64,000 bases of DNA from Lepidostoma basale (GCA_022606425.2 JAHDVF020000677.1:124001-188000); one strand, 5' to 3'; counted from the stretch's first letter, positions 10,253 through 22,843 are shown. Program-made: numbers and translations. Notes: generated by a model not told the origin, from the sequence alone.

Positions 10253-10512
10253 TAATGAAAGTCTTCGTGGCAGATCCCGGGTTCGATTCCCGGCGGTGAA
10301 AGAAATCACGCAGCCTTCGGTCGTGTAAAGTACACGTGACAATAAAAAATGGCGATGGAATAGCTACCTATCACGTGTAATGAGAATCAACGGCTGAAAA
10401 GTTGTAAACAGTAATTGGGATTGAATAACCTGGTGTATACAAAATTATTTAAAGCAACGGGAAACTACCACATAAAAGACCCAAGTGTCATCCCAAGGAA
10501 CATAAAAAATGT
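10253..10512 (+). mobile_element. tRNA-derived SINE
   Basis: Begins near 10263 with 'cttcgtggcagatcccggg', which joins part of the A box (TGGCAG) directly to the B box (GGTTCGATTCC), so the middle of the tRNA-like head is deleted. The body matches the preceding copy up to 'gtgtcatcccaaggaa', and the last unit is duplicated at 10508-10530. RNA polymerase III promoter function is doubtful because of the head deletion. Confidence 0.75.
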
Positions 10513-12154
10513 GTCATCCCAAGGAACAAAAAACATAAAAAATGAAACCAAATATAAATAAAAACAACATTTTTGAATTATCTTCGAATAACATGTGTGA
10601 TATCAATAAAAATATGTATTTTTTAATTATAACGTAAACCCGGTTGTTTTGTCGGTTGCACAGAAGAAGTTTTTTATTTATATATAAATTATTCATTCTC
10701 AAACTAAACGGTTAAGCTTAGAAATTCCCTCGCTAGGCGAAGCAAATATAATATTGTAACAAGTATGGTATATACCTGTATATTTTTATATAAAATATAA
10801 ATAAAATTTCTCTCTAAAATCGACAAAACAATCGCGTTTATTTTATAATGAATAACGAAGTTTTACAAAATAAAAACCACAACTGTCAATAAAATATTTC
10901 TACTTTAATAATATCCTTAAACAGCTGCCAAAAATAATTGAAATTAATTAATGGTCTTATTAATTATATAGTTATTACGAGTATCAATTAATATTTATTA
11001 ATTGAATCTTGTAAAAACATTTTTATTTCAAAATACATAGAACGATCTTCGAACATGATTCATTTTCAAAAGTGAAATATTTTTACTTAAGGTTATTACA
11101 GAAAAAAAAATACATGAGAGTAAAAATGCAAAAATGAGAGTAAGCCGTTTTTTTAATCTTCATAAAATCTATTAAGAAGATGGTTCGAAAAACAGAGTGT
11201 AAATTCATCGTGTTAGAATCCAGTTACTTTGAATATCTTTGCATAAAATAATTTTGTGTGTCATAATGCACACACGAAAGACATTATGGTTCATATTAAT
11301 GGAAGTAGATGACCCTCTGAGTTTTACCCTTCCCTGGAAATTAATTACTGCTTTTATTAATGATACGAAGCAGAAGTCACCTAGATCACAATATTAAACT
11401 TTATGGGCAATGTTTGCTTCGGATACTCCCTGAGATGGCTATACTCTGAACGACAATGTTCAAAATGTTTCTCTCAAATGTTCTTTGTCACTTACGTATC
11501 ACGCTGATACGAAACACTTAGCATGCACGAGTATACTAGATACGTTGACACGCCGGTGCGATAAAATATGATGTTAATGCTTGAACTGGGATATTGTATA
11601 GATTATGTAATATTATATTATGAATATGTACGTATAAATGATATTTAGAACAATAGACTATCTTTATTAACCAACTTAGAATATTGTAAAACGTAACCTT
11701 GAACCTTATTTAAACCGATTATGAATACAGGAAAACGTTTTTTTACAAGTTTATAACGTTTTTATTGATATGATAAGCCTTGCTAGATAATTATGAGTTA
11801 TACACGATATTTTTAAACATTACATATTTAATCGTATACAAAAAAAACAACAGCATTTTCAATATCTAAACATAAATTAAGACCTTTTTTCATCCTATTT
11901 TATCTCGAAGAAAAACCCGTTATAAAGATGTTTCCCCTTCGCATGGCATAATCTAATGTATACCACATTTTAAAATGCAAAATAGATGACACATTAATTT
12001 GCGACATATTCAATAAGTAGTTTAGTCATAACAATGTTTTCCATTGGAACGAGCGTAATTTAAAAATAAAGGTCGGAACAATCTTTCGGTGTGAATAAAA
12101 CTGTTAGGCACTAAAGTTTTTTCATTATTTTTTTTAACAACAGCAAAAACAAAC
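10513..12154. other. Unassigned intronic sequence
   Basis: About 1.6 kb of AT-rich DNA with no recognised gene, repeat family or RNA. Confidence 0.35.
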
Positions 12155-12758
12155 CATCACAGGCATAGGCAGAGAGAATGGACCACCACACTGATCTATC
12201 CTGACATACCTCTCTAGCTTTCTCCACATTTTTACAATTAGTCAAACACGCACGTCGATTCTTCCTATTTCTAATATGACTTACTTTTGAAATTTGATTA
12301 ATTTGGTCATTCCATGTTTCCCTCTGTCTACATCGACTCCGTACTCCATTCATATCATTAAAGTGTACTTTCTTTACCATTATTTCTCCATCCATGCGCT
12401 CCGTATGTCCGAACCATCGCAGTGATCCATTCATAATTTTGTTCATAATACCTTCTTCCGCTCTACATTCCATTCTTATATTAAAATTTGAGATTCTGTC
12501 GTATATCGTTATACCACACATACGTCTTGGGGACCTCATCTCCACCGCATTAATTCTGCTCTCATCCTTCTTCTGCCATGCTTCGCTTCCATACATGAGG
12601 GTTGGGACCAGAACTCCATTGTGAACGGCCATTCTCGCTTTCATTGATAATTTCTTGTTTCCAATAACTATTTTTAAAGCTCCATTCACTTTGTTACCCG
12701 TACCAATCCTTCTTTCGACGTCACTTTCCGTTCGTCCATCCACTGTGAACGTGTTACC
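12155..12758 (-). mobile_element. LINE family A relative, long open fragment
   Basis: A 210-codon - strand frame (12743-12111) gives the C-terminal third of the family A protein: ESDVERRIGTGNKVNGALK, ARMAVHNGVLVPTLMYGSEA, RINAVEMRSPRRMCG, NKIMNGSLRWFGHTERMDGE, NRKNRRACLTNCKN, ending WWSILSAYACDG. It is open over its length but has many substitutions relative to the copies at 7101 and 2374, so it is an older or distinct subfamily. No RT core is included. Confidence 0.75.
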
Positions 12759-12934
12759 TCAACACAATGCTATTTTTAACTATTTAAAATATTACCTTAC
12801 TTTTGTACATTGGAAGTTAAGCGGTTTACACTGTGGAATTCCATTATAGTAACCTTGGAATTGAATTCACACCCTGTTAATCCAATTCCATAACACAAAT
12901 TAATAACTTTTGTATGATTTGGTTAAACTTCGAT

Positions 12935-13205
12935 TTCGATTTATCAGTCTGTACTGAATATTAGGAATTCTTGCTAGATCCATTCTCTCGATGTGGTCCC
13001 TCCAGAATCGTCTTCTTTGCCTACTCCATCTCACTATGTCTTCAATTTTGCAGGATTTGCGAATTTCTACATTGGGTATCCTATCTCTAAGGTTTCTCCC
13101 CACAATAGGTCGCAATATTCTCATTTATGCTACTCTTAAGAGATGTTTGGTGCTGACAGTGTCTGCTCTTGCTTCGATTCCCTATGTTATTATGGACCTG
13201 ATGCA
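12935..13205 (-). mobile_element. LINE family B fragment
   Basis: The - strand frame reads MRILRPIVGRNLRDRIPNVE, IRKSCKIEDIVRWSRQRRRF, WRDHIERMDLARIPN. This is the C-terminal pattern of family B (compare 43070, 52020, 58365). It lacks the 3' GAA tail and is truncated at both ends. Confidence 0.7.
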
Positions 13206-13374
13206 TGTTTAATAAATTCTATCTTTGCTTTCTACTAGCATATGCTTATTATCCTAGACAGTGTACCTTAGACATCCGGAGATAACTGCAGCTCTACATT
13301 ATTTTTTCTTTTAATCATTTGTATTTATGATAGCATGTAATTGGTCTAATTTTATTGTTTCTTTGTGTTTTATA

Positions 13375-14010
13375 TCTTCTTCTTCTTCTTCTTCTTCTTA
13401 CAATAGATCTGACGATCTGTGATACATAAATCATGTCTCGTCGGATGATGAGATCCAGCTGTCCCTCCATCTCTTAGACGGTCTTCCAGGTGAGCGGTGT
13501 CCGGAGGGGATTTCATAAGCGGCTGTATATGCAAGTCTGTCACCATCCATTCGGGCTATATAGTCCCTCCAGTATCTTCTTCTGGATCTACTCCACTGAA
13601 CGATATCCTCTATTTCGCAATTTTTTTATGTCTACGTTGCGGACACGATCTCGGAGGTTTTTTTCAGTAATTGATCTTAGGACCTTCATCTCCGATGTTC
13701 TTAGTAGTCCCTTGGTTCGCACAGTGTCAGCCCGCGTCTCTACCAGCGTACGTCATGATAGGTCGCACGCATGTTTTAGAGATTCTGATCTAGCTGTCGA
13801 CACGCATGTGCTTGTTCTTCCAGACCAGATTCTTGGCATCCTGACACGGCAAAGGCTTTACTGACTTGTTCGCGTAATTCGGTATAAAGGTCATTTTGGC
13901 TGCAGATCTCTACTCCTAAATATCTGAAACTCATTATTTGCTCTACAGGTATATCATCAACAGTCAGCTTACATCTTGTAGGTTGCTCATGTGTGTTTTA
14001 TATATGTATT
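13375..14010 (-). mobile_element. LINE family B fragment with TTC tail
   Basis: The (TTC)n run at 13378-13398 is the 3' tail on the - strand. Then come the degenerate WRDSW/GRPPKRW-type end, a WSRSRRRYW-type segment (13560-13600), the TLRDRVRN-type segment and the TYAVETRADT-type segment (about 13730). It extends further 5' than most copies, to about 14010. Frames are broken. Confidence 0.7.
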
Positions 14011-14865
14011 AAAATTGCTGTTTGTTAATATAAATCAATAAATAAATAGGATGACTACACAGCCGCCACTGTAATGTACACAAAGGCAGGCGTAACTTTT
14101 TATTAACGACTACACGGTATGTGATCACCCATCTAAACTACTAATCTAACTTGAACCTCACCGTAATCTCACATATAAAAATGCTTTATGCTTAATTTTG
14201 CGAGGATTTAATGGAAAAGCCGTTTTAAATCCCACTTTTATAAGAAGGTAGACGGAAGTTTTCAAATTTCATTAATTTAGAGGTAAATCGATAATGTTTA
14301 CGTCTCATGAGATATCTTCGTCCCATCTTGTGAATTTTTTAGTTACCAGAGTTTTTTTGCAAATACTTTACCCTTTTTGACTTAATTATAAAACAGCTAA
14401 TGGTCAATAAGTAAACAAAAAATGGAATGGGGATGTAAAAATCTGCTTATTTTATAAATTTACCTAAAAATATTATTTAAACTAACAAAGCCAATTTCAT
14501 TAAAAATAAAAACTTTTTTTTTTTCAATAAAATTTACATTTTTTCACAATTACTACACTAAGTAAAAGTAAAATAAAAAATTTCTTTAGTGCAAAATATT
14601 TTTTAATTGGTAAATAACGTGATATTACGTTCTCATTTAGTTAAAATATTTTTGTCCAAATCATAATTGAAAAAATATTACAAATGATTCTAAATGTTGT
14701 CTTATTATAAATACGGCAAAATTTATAGACTTTCGAAATAAAAATCTTGAAAATATTAAGTGAAAATGTAAAATTTCGTCTTATTCAATATACTTGTACG
14801 TAATAAATTAACACAATACCATTTTCTCTCTTTTTTTCTTAATTATGTATGAGTTCATGTATTGA
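14011..14865. other. Unassigned intronic sequence
   Basis: AT-rich, very T/A-run rich at 14500-14780. Nothing recognised. Confidence 0.35.
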
Positions 14866-15385
14866 GGTAGTATGTTTACAAAAGATGGGCGAGTGGAGAG
14901 GGATATTGAAAGAAGGGTTAGGGCAGGCAACAAAGTGAATGGTGCACTTAAAGTTGTCATCGCAAACAAAAACCTAACCAAAAAAGCTAGAATGGCAGTG
15001 CACAATGGTGTTTTTCTACCGACCCTTATGTATTTATTCTATAATACTTTCATCCTTCTTTTGCCAAAAAGAAGGATGAAAGTAGTAGAAATGCAGTAGA
15101 AATGAGATCTCTTAGACGAATGTGTGGATACTCTGTGTATGTCGAATGAAAATATAATAAGTGAATGCGGTGCGAATGATGGTGTTATGAACAAAATAAT
15201 GAAAGGATCATTAAGATGGTTTGGACATATGGAAAGAATGAATAGAGTAAGAATGGTTATAAAATTATATGTTAACGATGTAAATGAAGCGAGAGAAATA
15301 TGTCATCAAAGAAAATTGGGGCAGTCCATTATTCTGCCTATCCCTTCGGAAAGACGGGATGATGGTTAGTTGTTAGTAAGTTGGC
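14866..15385 (+). mobile_element. LINE family A fragment
   Basis: Frames 14872-15099 and 15124-15369 carry DGRVERDIERRVRAGNKVNG, ARMAVHNGVFLPTLMY, then GVMNKIMKGSLRWFGHMERM, with an internal deletion of the GRPRKTW part (joined at about 15285). The end 'cccttcggaaagacgggatg' with gttagttgttag is the family tail. Confidence 0.72.
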
Positions 15386-15819
15386 TTGTTTATTTATGAT
15401 AATCTAACGATTTTACTGAAATCTCTTGATTTAAATTAATATTTAATAATAATTAAATAAAACGACAGTGACCGGTCTCACCATGTTAGCTGGCATGGGC
15501 AGATTTGTATATTTAAGGATTATTATTTTAGATATAAGGTTTAAGTATTTGGATTTCACAATCAATAAAATGTGTAGCTCATATTTTTTCGAAATAATTA
15601 TTAATAGTGATACGTATAAGCCGTGTTTCAAAACTTATTTTTCTCGATTTTGATATTGAAAATAAATATGATAATTTTGATGTTGGAAAAATTATAAATA
15701 TAATAAATTCTCATATACAGGCATATGGTGGGCTTGATGATAGGCCGGCTAAAGCTGCTGCTGGAAGCCGATATTATTATTATATATTTGGGGGATGTGG
15801 TGAGAGATAAAAGCAGTGG

Positions 15820-16270
15820 AGGTTTCAGCGTTTATTGCAGATCACATGTAATCATACGTTGACAGTATTATGTATTCGTGATGGAGCGTGCACCTGGATG
15901 TTGATAGCAGCTGGGGCTGATGGCTCACTGGGCAGTAGCGTCGGTTGGCGGGAGCGAAGACTCGTCGGAAGTCACGTGGCGTAGCAGTGTAGATAGCTGC
16001 GTAGCTCGGTAGGAGAGTCGGAGGTTTCTCTTACGTAGACTTGACGGCGTAGACTCGTGTAAGTTAGAAGTCGCAAGAAGGAATGACGTAGTAGCGTGGC
16101 TTCGTAGGTCAGCTGGAGGGAGTCCGAGATCCCTCGTGGCGTAGACTTATTAACGTAGACTCGTGTCTGTTAGAAGTCGTAATACTGACTGACGTATTGG
16201 GTGGTCGGAAGTACCGCTTTTATATGCTTTGCTTCCTTTTGTACACGATGCCCTGCTCTAGTGACCTAGT
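15820..16270. repeat. GC-rich block with diverged internal repeats, unknown origin
   Basis: About 450 bp with far higher GC than its surroundings. Two diverged units share cgtagac...acgtagactcgtgt...gttagaagtcg...gacgta (about 16036-16093 and 16143-16200, spacing about 107 bp), with smaller 'gcgtagc' words around 15970-16010. No ORF spans it. A solo LTR or other imported repeat is possible, but terminal motifs could not be confirmed. Confidence 0.4.
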
Positions 16271-17156
16271 GCAATGTATGTCATCATTGCGATAAGTAGG
16301 TCCCTAAGTCAGGCGTTTTCGGTTATTCGTGTCATATATTTCATCATGAAATATGCTGATTTAGCAGTCGAATTCCACTTATGTGGGTCACCTTCAAATA
16401 TAATAATTTATTATTATTATATAAGGATGGATGAGAATGGCGATAATTGGGGGACAGTGGCGTGCTTTTGGAAATGCCTACGTTCAGCAGTGAACGACAG
16501 ACGGTTGAAAAAAAATGTGCTATTGTCGCATTGAAAACATTGCCTATTTATACTCAATTATACATCATTTTTATATATTCTGCTTTATATTTTCAATAAG
16601 TTCTCTCAATTTAAAATCTTTTTATAAGTTAAATACGAAAATAGTTTTAAAAAATAGGTTATATAAGAGAAGCATACGGCGAAATGAAATGATCAATGTA
16701 TATTTTATACATTCGCGAAATCACAAAATTAATTAATTTTATAATACTAATTTTCAGAGAAAACTACTCACTTTTTGATCCCCCTAACACCCCTCGAATC
16801 CTTCTGAACTCAATATTGCGCCAATTGGGGAGTGGTACTACCCATTTTGAGAATCTTTGTTTTAAACATTTTCATACCCTCTACTAATTTATTTTCAAAC
16901 GCACTATTTTTGAGGCTCCTTAATAAGGTGAGGATTGTTTTATGAACGTTTACTATACAAATATGTATATCTATAGAACGGATATCTTACAAGGAAAAAA
17001 AATATTTATATGTGATGCATATTAAAATAAATAACTTATCATCACGGTGTTATTTCGAAGACATAGGAAGAATTGATGGATCGCTAGACACTTCTTTTCT
17101 GACGTACTTCTAGGCATTTTTCTATATTCGCACATCATGGCACCCTTTTAATATAT
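16271..17156. other. Unassigned intronic sequence
   Basis: Only short frames and no recognised domain. 'gaacgacagacggttg' near 16492 resembles LINE tail debris but is too short to assign. Confidence 0.3.
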
Positions 17157-17760
17157 ACCATATATGACTATTGATTTGATAGTTCAATATTTTTCTTAGA
17201 CTTCCGTAACTTCTCATTCCATTAAAACTAGTAACAACTTTTAAACTTTATTTTACTAATATTTTTTTCTCACAAACTCAAATTCTTTTAGATGACCCAT
17301 TTATTGATAATTCTCATCGCCTCGCTAGGTTCAATCTAAGTAATTATTTTGCAGCAATGTATAATATATACTATATATGACTATTGATTTGATAGTTTAA
17401 TATTTTCCTCAGTCTTTAATAACTTCTTTTTCCATTAAAACTAGTAACACCTTTTGAACCTTATAATTTTGATTAAATTGATAACGTTTTGAACCTTTTG
17501 AACCAATTTGATTGAACTAATTTGATAACCTTTTGAACCTTTTGAACATATTTATTTTTTTCCACAAGCTCAAACCTTTTTTGTAACCCATTTATTGATA
17601 ATTCTTATCGCTTCGCGACGTTCAATCTAAGTGATTGGTTTGCAGCAATGTGTAATATTTACCATATATGACTATTGATTTAATAGTTTAATATTTTCCT
17701 CAGTCTTTCACAACTTCGCATTCCATTAAAACTAAAAACAACTTTTTAAGGTTATATTCC
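17157..17760. repeat. Three-unit diverged tandem array
   Basis: The word 'atatgactattgattt' starts units at about 17163, 17375 and 17668. Each unit then has 'ccattaaaactag/a' and, in the first two, 'cccatttattgataattct', 'ttcaatctaagt' and 'tgcagcaatgt'. Unit 2 is longer because of an internal microsatellite-like run of 'aaccttttg' words (17455-17545). The unit end matches the sequence that follows the SINE 3' end at 10215-10235 (inverted), so the array probably grew from SINE-flanking DNA. Confidence 0.6.
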
Positions 17761-17794
17761 ATATTTATTTTTTATATTTTAACATTTTTGTCGT

Positions 17795-18045
17795 TTTTTG
17801 GGATGCCACTTGGACCATTATTATGAAGGTTTCCCGTTACTTTCCACATTTGTATACATCAGGTTATTTGAATCCATTAGTCTGTACAACTTGTAAGCTA
17901 TTGATTCTCATGACTTGTGTAAGGTAGCTCATCTATCGCCATTATATTGTCACGTGAATTTTACACCAGACTAGAGACAGTGTGACAATCACACATCCTG
18001 CGGCGGGAATCGAACCCAGGATCCTAAGGCTGACCTTAGGTCGTC
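17795..18045 (-). mobile_element. tRNA-derived SINE
   Basis: Full-body copy on the - strand: 'ttgggatgccacttgga' at the 3' end, 'ttcccgttactttccaca', 'attatattgtcacgtgaat', then a B box seen as gaatcgaaccc (18008-18018) and part of the tRNA head. It directly follows the tandem array. Confidence 0.75.
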
Positions 18046-18624
18046 GTAGTTATTCTAAAAAAAATTTTTTTTTGGTGCTATAAACATAATGTTATGGTTA
18101 TTTTTTCATTCGATAAAACTAAAATTCTATTGTGCATATGTACATATTTTCTAAATCGTTATATGTATATAACTATAATTTTTCCTGCTTTGATAGTGTT
18201 TGGTTCCCTGAACTTTTCAATAATTTACGAGTAATAATACTGTGTATGTAGAGAGACCCCAATCAAAACGTCATAAAATATGAAAAGGTTAAAGGTAGTA
18301 AGGTAATGGGATTTTAGCAAAGGAAGCGGATCTTGGATTGAGGCCTTCGATCTATTTAAAATGATTTGCGATCTAAATGGTCGCACTATCTCGCCTGGAC
18401 GGAACCTTAGAGCGCCGGTTAGCCAATTACATTGATTAATGTTATTTTGAATACAAGCGATTCAATTCCTTCCCCAATCCTATACATACAAACCAATTTA
18501 TAGAAATCTATAATTATACCACCAGATGAAGTAGCCTTCAGTTGTAATACACTTTAGGGAATGTATTCGTACCAATGGCGAGAAATATATAATATTGTAA
18601 TACAATAGAATAGAAGATACATGA
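18046..18624. other. Unassigned intronic sequence
   Basis: Nothing recognised. Composition is slightly mixed at 18330-18430. Confidence 0.3.
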
Positions 18625-18810
18625 TCTTCTTCTTCACCTTGTCAATGGCAAGCTAGTATTGTAGAGAAGACCAAAAAAAAATCTTTCCAGTTTTTTGCCA
18701 TTATGGTGGAACGTTTGGCCGACTCATATTTCATCCAGGGGCACCGGGTGTTATGGTAACACCACAAGTGTAGGCACCTTCCTCGCCCCCAAATATTTGA
18801 AAATGACCGC
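18625..18810 (-). mobile_element. Repeat family C, LINE-tail-like
   Basis: 'cttcttcttcaccttgtcaatggcaagctagt' through 'ccaggggcaccgggtgttatggtaac' to 'aggcaccttcctcgccccc' matches, in reverse orientation, 41385-41560. The GAAGAAG end resembles a LINE 3' tail. No protein was recognised. Confidence 0.55.
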
Positions 18811-20756
18811 CCAATATTAAAATAGTGTATTCATCTGATCATGTCATATTTTTATCGGCCTTCCTCGACTTCCGTTTCCATTAACACTGCTTGTTGTCAA
18901 ATTTTTGTCAGTTTTTGCTTCTTCAATTATGTTTACTTCTTCTCTTTCTGTTTTCTTTTTTTTTTCTTTTTTTTCTTTTTGCCTTCTTCTTTGTCTCTTT
19001 TCGTTCTACATTTTCTTTTTTTCTGTAAAACTTGCAATCTGGATACTGGATACGAGATATCAAAGTTGGTCCAGTGATGAAGACATGTTTTACTTTGCTT
19101 ACACATTATTAAATTTTCGTTGGTCTTTTATTTGACACGCACTCTTTCACACATTATAATGGAAAAACCTCATAACGTATTAGATAAACTGGTGTAAATT
19201 CGTATTTAAATAAAGCGTGTATCACATTGCATTGAGTTGAATGGAGTACTCGTCACTATGATTGTGATATTGCCAAGCCTGTAATCAGCGCTGAAGCGAC
19301 ACCGGCTCCGCTCGTTTGGTGCACTCCAAACTTTCATTACTGCCGTACAGAGAGAGGGTGGAAGAGGGCGGAAGGCGCCCTATCCGAAATGAGAACTTAA
19401 CGTTTCATTAAACTCACATTTCTGCTTCAACATCAACGTTAGACTACTCATTATTCATAAAAAGTTTCACGTTCGATGTGAATATTCAAAAAGAGGTTAT
19501 CTCTTTCACATCACATAAATATGAACTATCGATTCTTATTTTATAAAATAATTAACAAAAGTCAGTGATTAAAAGAGCCGTTTATTTTGAAAGTGGCCTA
19601 GTTCATATGTCAATTGTAGTAACGTGTACAATTTGAAATCAGAATTCATAAAAAAAAATTGTAAGAGACGCGATTCGTTAGTGGAGGCGGTGATCATCGC
19701 GCCGCCAGATACGCTTGTACCACCGTGTGGGGTCTTGCATGTGCAATACTCTACTGACTACTCTTATCGTCCTATTTTGAGTCCGTGTCATCGTCATTCG
19801 TGTCTATTCTAGCCTAAAAATGCTTCACAATAATTCCCCAGACCTAAAATTAGATAACTTGGAATCTTTAGAAAGCCCTTAACAATAATTTACCCCTAAT
19901 TAATAATCAAACTAATCTTTCCTATAGCCCTATTTTAGCAATGTTCCCCATTGTAAATATATATTTTTTTAAATTAAATCTCCTGTCTGCCACTAGAATC
20001 TTAATTTGAAATCCTCCATAATTTTTCCTTAATGATCATGACTCACCGTTCTAACATCCTAATCTTCCTCGGACACACTTTTTTCCTACCCCTCTTTCTC
20101 ATCCCCATCTTATATTCCTTTTTTCACATGTTGTTCTCTGATTTTATGTTTAGTTTATTCTCTTAACCTAACGAAGCTCCGGCGGGAGCGTAACCAGTTG
20201 GTGTTAACAAATTAAGAGGCTTAGATACAAATATTAAAAGTGTTTGATTATTTTATTTTATACATATTATGTTAATAAGATATTTAATTTGTAAATAGTA
20301 AGGTAGTACAATTTTATTTACTTGTGTAATATCCTAAGAAACGTTTCATCGTTTAGCCAATAAATAAAACCCTCACTACTCAAGGCAACTAGGATCAATC
20401 ACCGAACAGTATGTTTACGGTCGCGACCTTGATCTCGTTCTACTGTGTTAGTAAAGGGTTTTACCTTCACTCAATCCTACTATTTGACGTTGAAAGTAAG
20501 GCCCTTATCCAGAAAGTACATCCCAAATTGAAAGACGCGTACGCACATCAAACACAAGCTATATATAATTAATGACGATACCTTTGGTGTAGTTCATTAT
20601 TTCAAATAATATAAACGAATCAAACGTAAACTGAAATTTATCGGTTAACGAAATGACAAATTTTACAAAATACGATTTTTTTATGGAATACAAATTTAAT
20701 TATATTCTCATATAATTATATAAACACTCACCATTATATCATTCAATAGAAGATTG
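18811..20756. other. Unassigned intronic sequence
   Basis: Contains a pyrimidine-rich stretch (18950-19025) that makes spurious Phe-rich frames, and a higher-GC patch at 19290-19390. No gene or repeat family recognised. Confidence 0.35.
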
Positions 20757-20870
20757 TCTTCTTCTTCTTTATGTGTCCTGTCAGGTCTCCCCAACGTTGA
20801 CTATCACCCTTGAGTAGGCCTCCCTGTCCTGGGCATCTCGGAACAGCTCAATCTATTCTTCACTATGTCG
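20757..20870 (-). mobile_element. LINE family D 3' fragment
   Basis: 'ttcttcttctttatgtgtcctgtcaggtctccccaacgttg' and the following 'cctccctgtcctgggcatctcggaacag' are the - strand 3' end of family D (compare 3398 and 26325). Confidence 0.65.
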
Positions 20871-21235
20871 AACCGGGAGATTCTTAGCACCCCTGGCCCA
20901 TTGAAGGGTCACCCGGGACTCGGGGCCGTGGGTTGGTTTCTCTTCATAGCGATGACCTGGGGAAAAATATCCAGAGTGGTATCCCCTTGCCTTCTCTGGA
21001 GGATTTTCTGTCGGGGTTACCTTGCATTAGCTGGGTGTATCCAGTTTTATGGCGCTGGAAGCTCGCTATTCGTTCTCTCTCTATCTGCTATGGCACTAAA
21101 TAATATGTGCCACGTTGCCCGGGGTTTGCGGGGTCTTTAAAAAGACCTCTCGTGGACGCCAGAGAGTTGGACTTGACAGTAGTGTTGCTGTTGTAAATGC
21201 AACATGGCGTCTTACGACATTTTGTAGAGGCATTA
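20871..21235. repeat. GC-rich block of unknown class
   Basis: Starts 'aaccgggagattcttagcac' and runs through 'ggcccattgaagggtcaccc' and 'ggacgccagagagttggact'. It is markedly GC-rich against the AT-rich background and fused directly to the family D tail. An open frame (20865-21140, +) exists but resembles no protein I know. Probably a fragment of a larger mobile element. Confidence 0.35.
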
Positions 21236-21331
21236 TAATGAATGTTAATATTGGTATTTTTTATAATGCATTCAGTGTTATTATCTTTTTTTTGTTTGGT
21301 GAATAGCTGTTGACATCATTACACCGCGAAC

Positions 21332-21458
21332 CATATCATTTTATTGTCACGTAAATTCTACAGCAGATTAAAAACAGTAAGAATTACACTGTCATTGCTG
21401 GGAATCAAACCCGAGGCCTTCGGTGTGACTGTCATTACTGTTGCCACTCTGCCAAGAT
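21332..21458 (-). mobile_element. tRNA-derived SINE, 3'-truncated
   Basis: 'ccatatcattttattgtcacg', 'attacactgtcattgctggg', B box seen as gaatcaaaccc (21401-21411) and 'ccactctgccaag' (A-box side, 21444-21456). This is the tRNA head plus start of the body on the - strand. Confidence 0.7.
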
Positions 21459-22230
21459 GTCATCATTTATTATTCTTCTAGTTGTGATCAGTTTCAGTGG
21501 ATTGCTGCCATCGGCTGATTATTGTCCACCAGACTATCGATTCTATTATAGATATCTCCAGAAACCGGTTGAGTTAGAAGAGAATTTACGATTATTTTGT
21601 CATTTTAGCATATTAACAGTTTCTTCTTCTTTTGGTGCCGTGTCAGGTCTCTTGGAAACGTGCCAAGATCGTGAAACATCTTAAACCAAGAAAAATGCAT
21701 TTCAATTTTAAAATATTCACGATTATAGAATTCTAGTATTATGCCTAAACCACATGTACATGTGAAACTTAATAAAGTAGGTATTGAATAATGTTGGAAA
21801 ATTCAATCACGCCCAACAAGATGTTTATCTTTTATAAGTAGAGCTTTAGAAATATAAAACTGGATACATAATGGATAATCTTTATTTGGGTTCCGTTAAC
21901 ATTCGATTTTTTCACGAGAAATTTAACGATTAACTATTAACGTGGGCTTTATTACCGATATAATCCGGAATGATCTATTGTGGATTTCCGATACACTCTG
22001 CCATATTTTTATTTCACTCCCGTTGTTAAAACCCGTTCAAAATAAGGTAAGGAGGTAAATACATGACATTGATTTTTTTTTCCTTTTCAAGCATATAGTT
22101 TTATTAATATATTTCATATATATATATATATATAGATACATGATGTGATATGATATATAGATACAGATGGTACATTTTTTTTAAATGTCTAGTTAAATTA
22201 GCTGTTAGATGAATATCATTAAGCATTAAA
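21459..22230. other. Mostly unassigned sequence
   Basis: A short family D tail piece (cttcttttggtgccgtgtcaggtc) sits at about 21626-21650, and a TA dinucleotide run at 22118-22133. Nothing else recognised. Confidence 0.4.
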
Positions 22231-22443
22231 TTAATGATTTGGACACGTGGAAATTTTAAACGAAGAAATACTAGTAAAGAAAGGATGTTTACGATATGAA
22301 TGCAGCATAAAAAATAGAGGTAGACAGACACAATGTATGAATGTTGGGGTATCTAGAGATGTGTTTCAGAAAAATACAATGTAGTAGTCCATCTTTTCTT
22401 AACTCTTCGAGAAAATGTCACTGTGGTTAGTTAGTTGGTTTAA
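22231..22443 (+). mobile_element. LINE family A fragment, very degenerate
   Basis: 'gatttggacacgtggaaa', 'aaaaatagaggtagacagac', 'caatgtatgaatgttgggg' and the 'ggttagttagttgg' end (22428-22441) line up with the family A 3' end, with many substitutions. Confidence 0.6.
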
Positions 22444-22843
22444 AAAATGCTATGAAATTCAGCAAACTTATTAATAGTAATTAATTCAAGTATTTTAAGT
22501 TTATACGACGTGTATTTTGTAATAAAAAAAAAGTTTTTGTTTGTACAATTAAAATATATAATAAAATAGAAGTTATACAAAAATATTCTACAGTGGCAGT
22601 TTTGATATAGTTGTATTCTTTATAGATTTGTTAATTTGTAACTGAAACCGGTAATAATCTTTTAATAACCAATATGATTTTATTTTTTTTAATTTTAACA
22701 CAAAAAGTTTATATTTTCGTAAAAATTTACAATAATGGAAAATATAAACTATAAGTCTTAATGTTAACTAAATAAATAACATTCAAGAAAAACCAAAAAC
22801 TGGTCCAAGTTTAAAAAAAGCATAAGAATTAGAGAAATATTCT

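Noticed and set aside
9957..10290. Possible tRNA genes suggested by GGTTCGATTCC
   Set aside because: No cloverleaf can be formed; the sequence is the head of a repeated SINE with deletions between the A and B boxes.
18841..19135. Two overlapping Phe-rich + frames resembling membrane proteins
   Set aside because: Generated by a pyrimidine-rich low-complexity stretch; no start context, conservation or exon structure.
20865..21140. 91-codon + frame in a GC-rich block as a host gene
   Set aside because: No recognisable domain, abrupt fusion to a LINE tail, and no splice signals; better treated as repeat sequence.
22118..22133. TA dinucleotide run as a recombination or regulatory site
   Set aside because: Short simple repeat with nothing around it to support a function.
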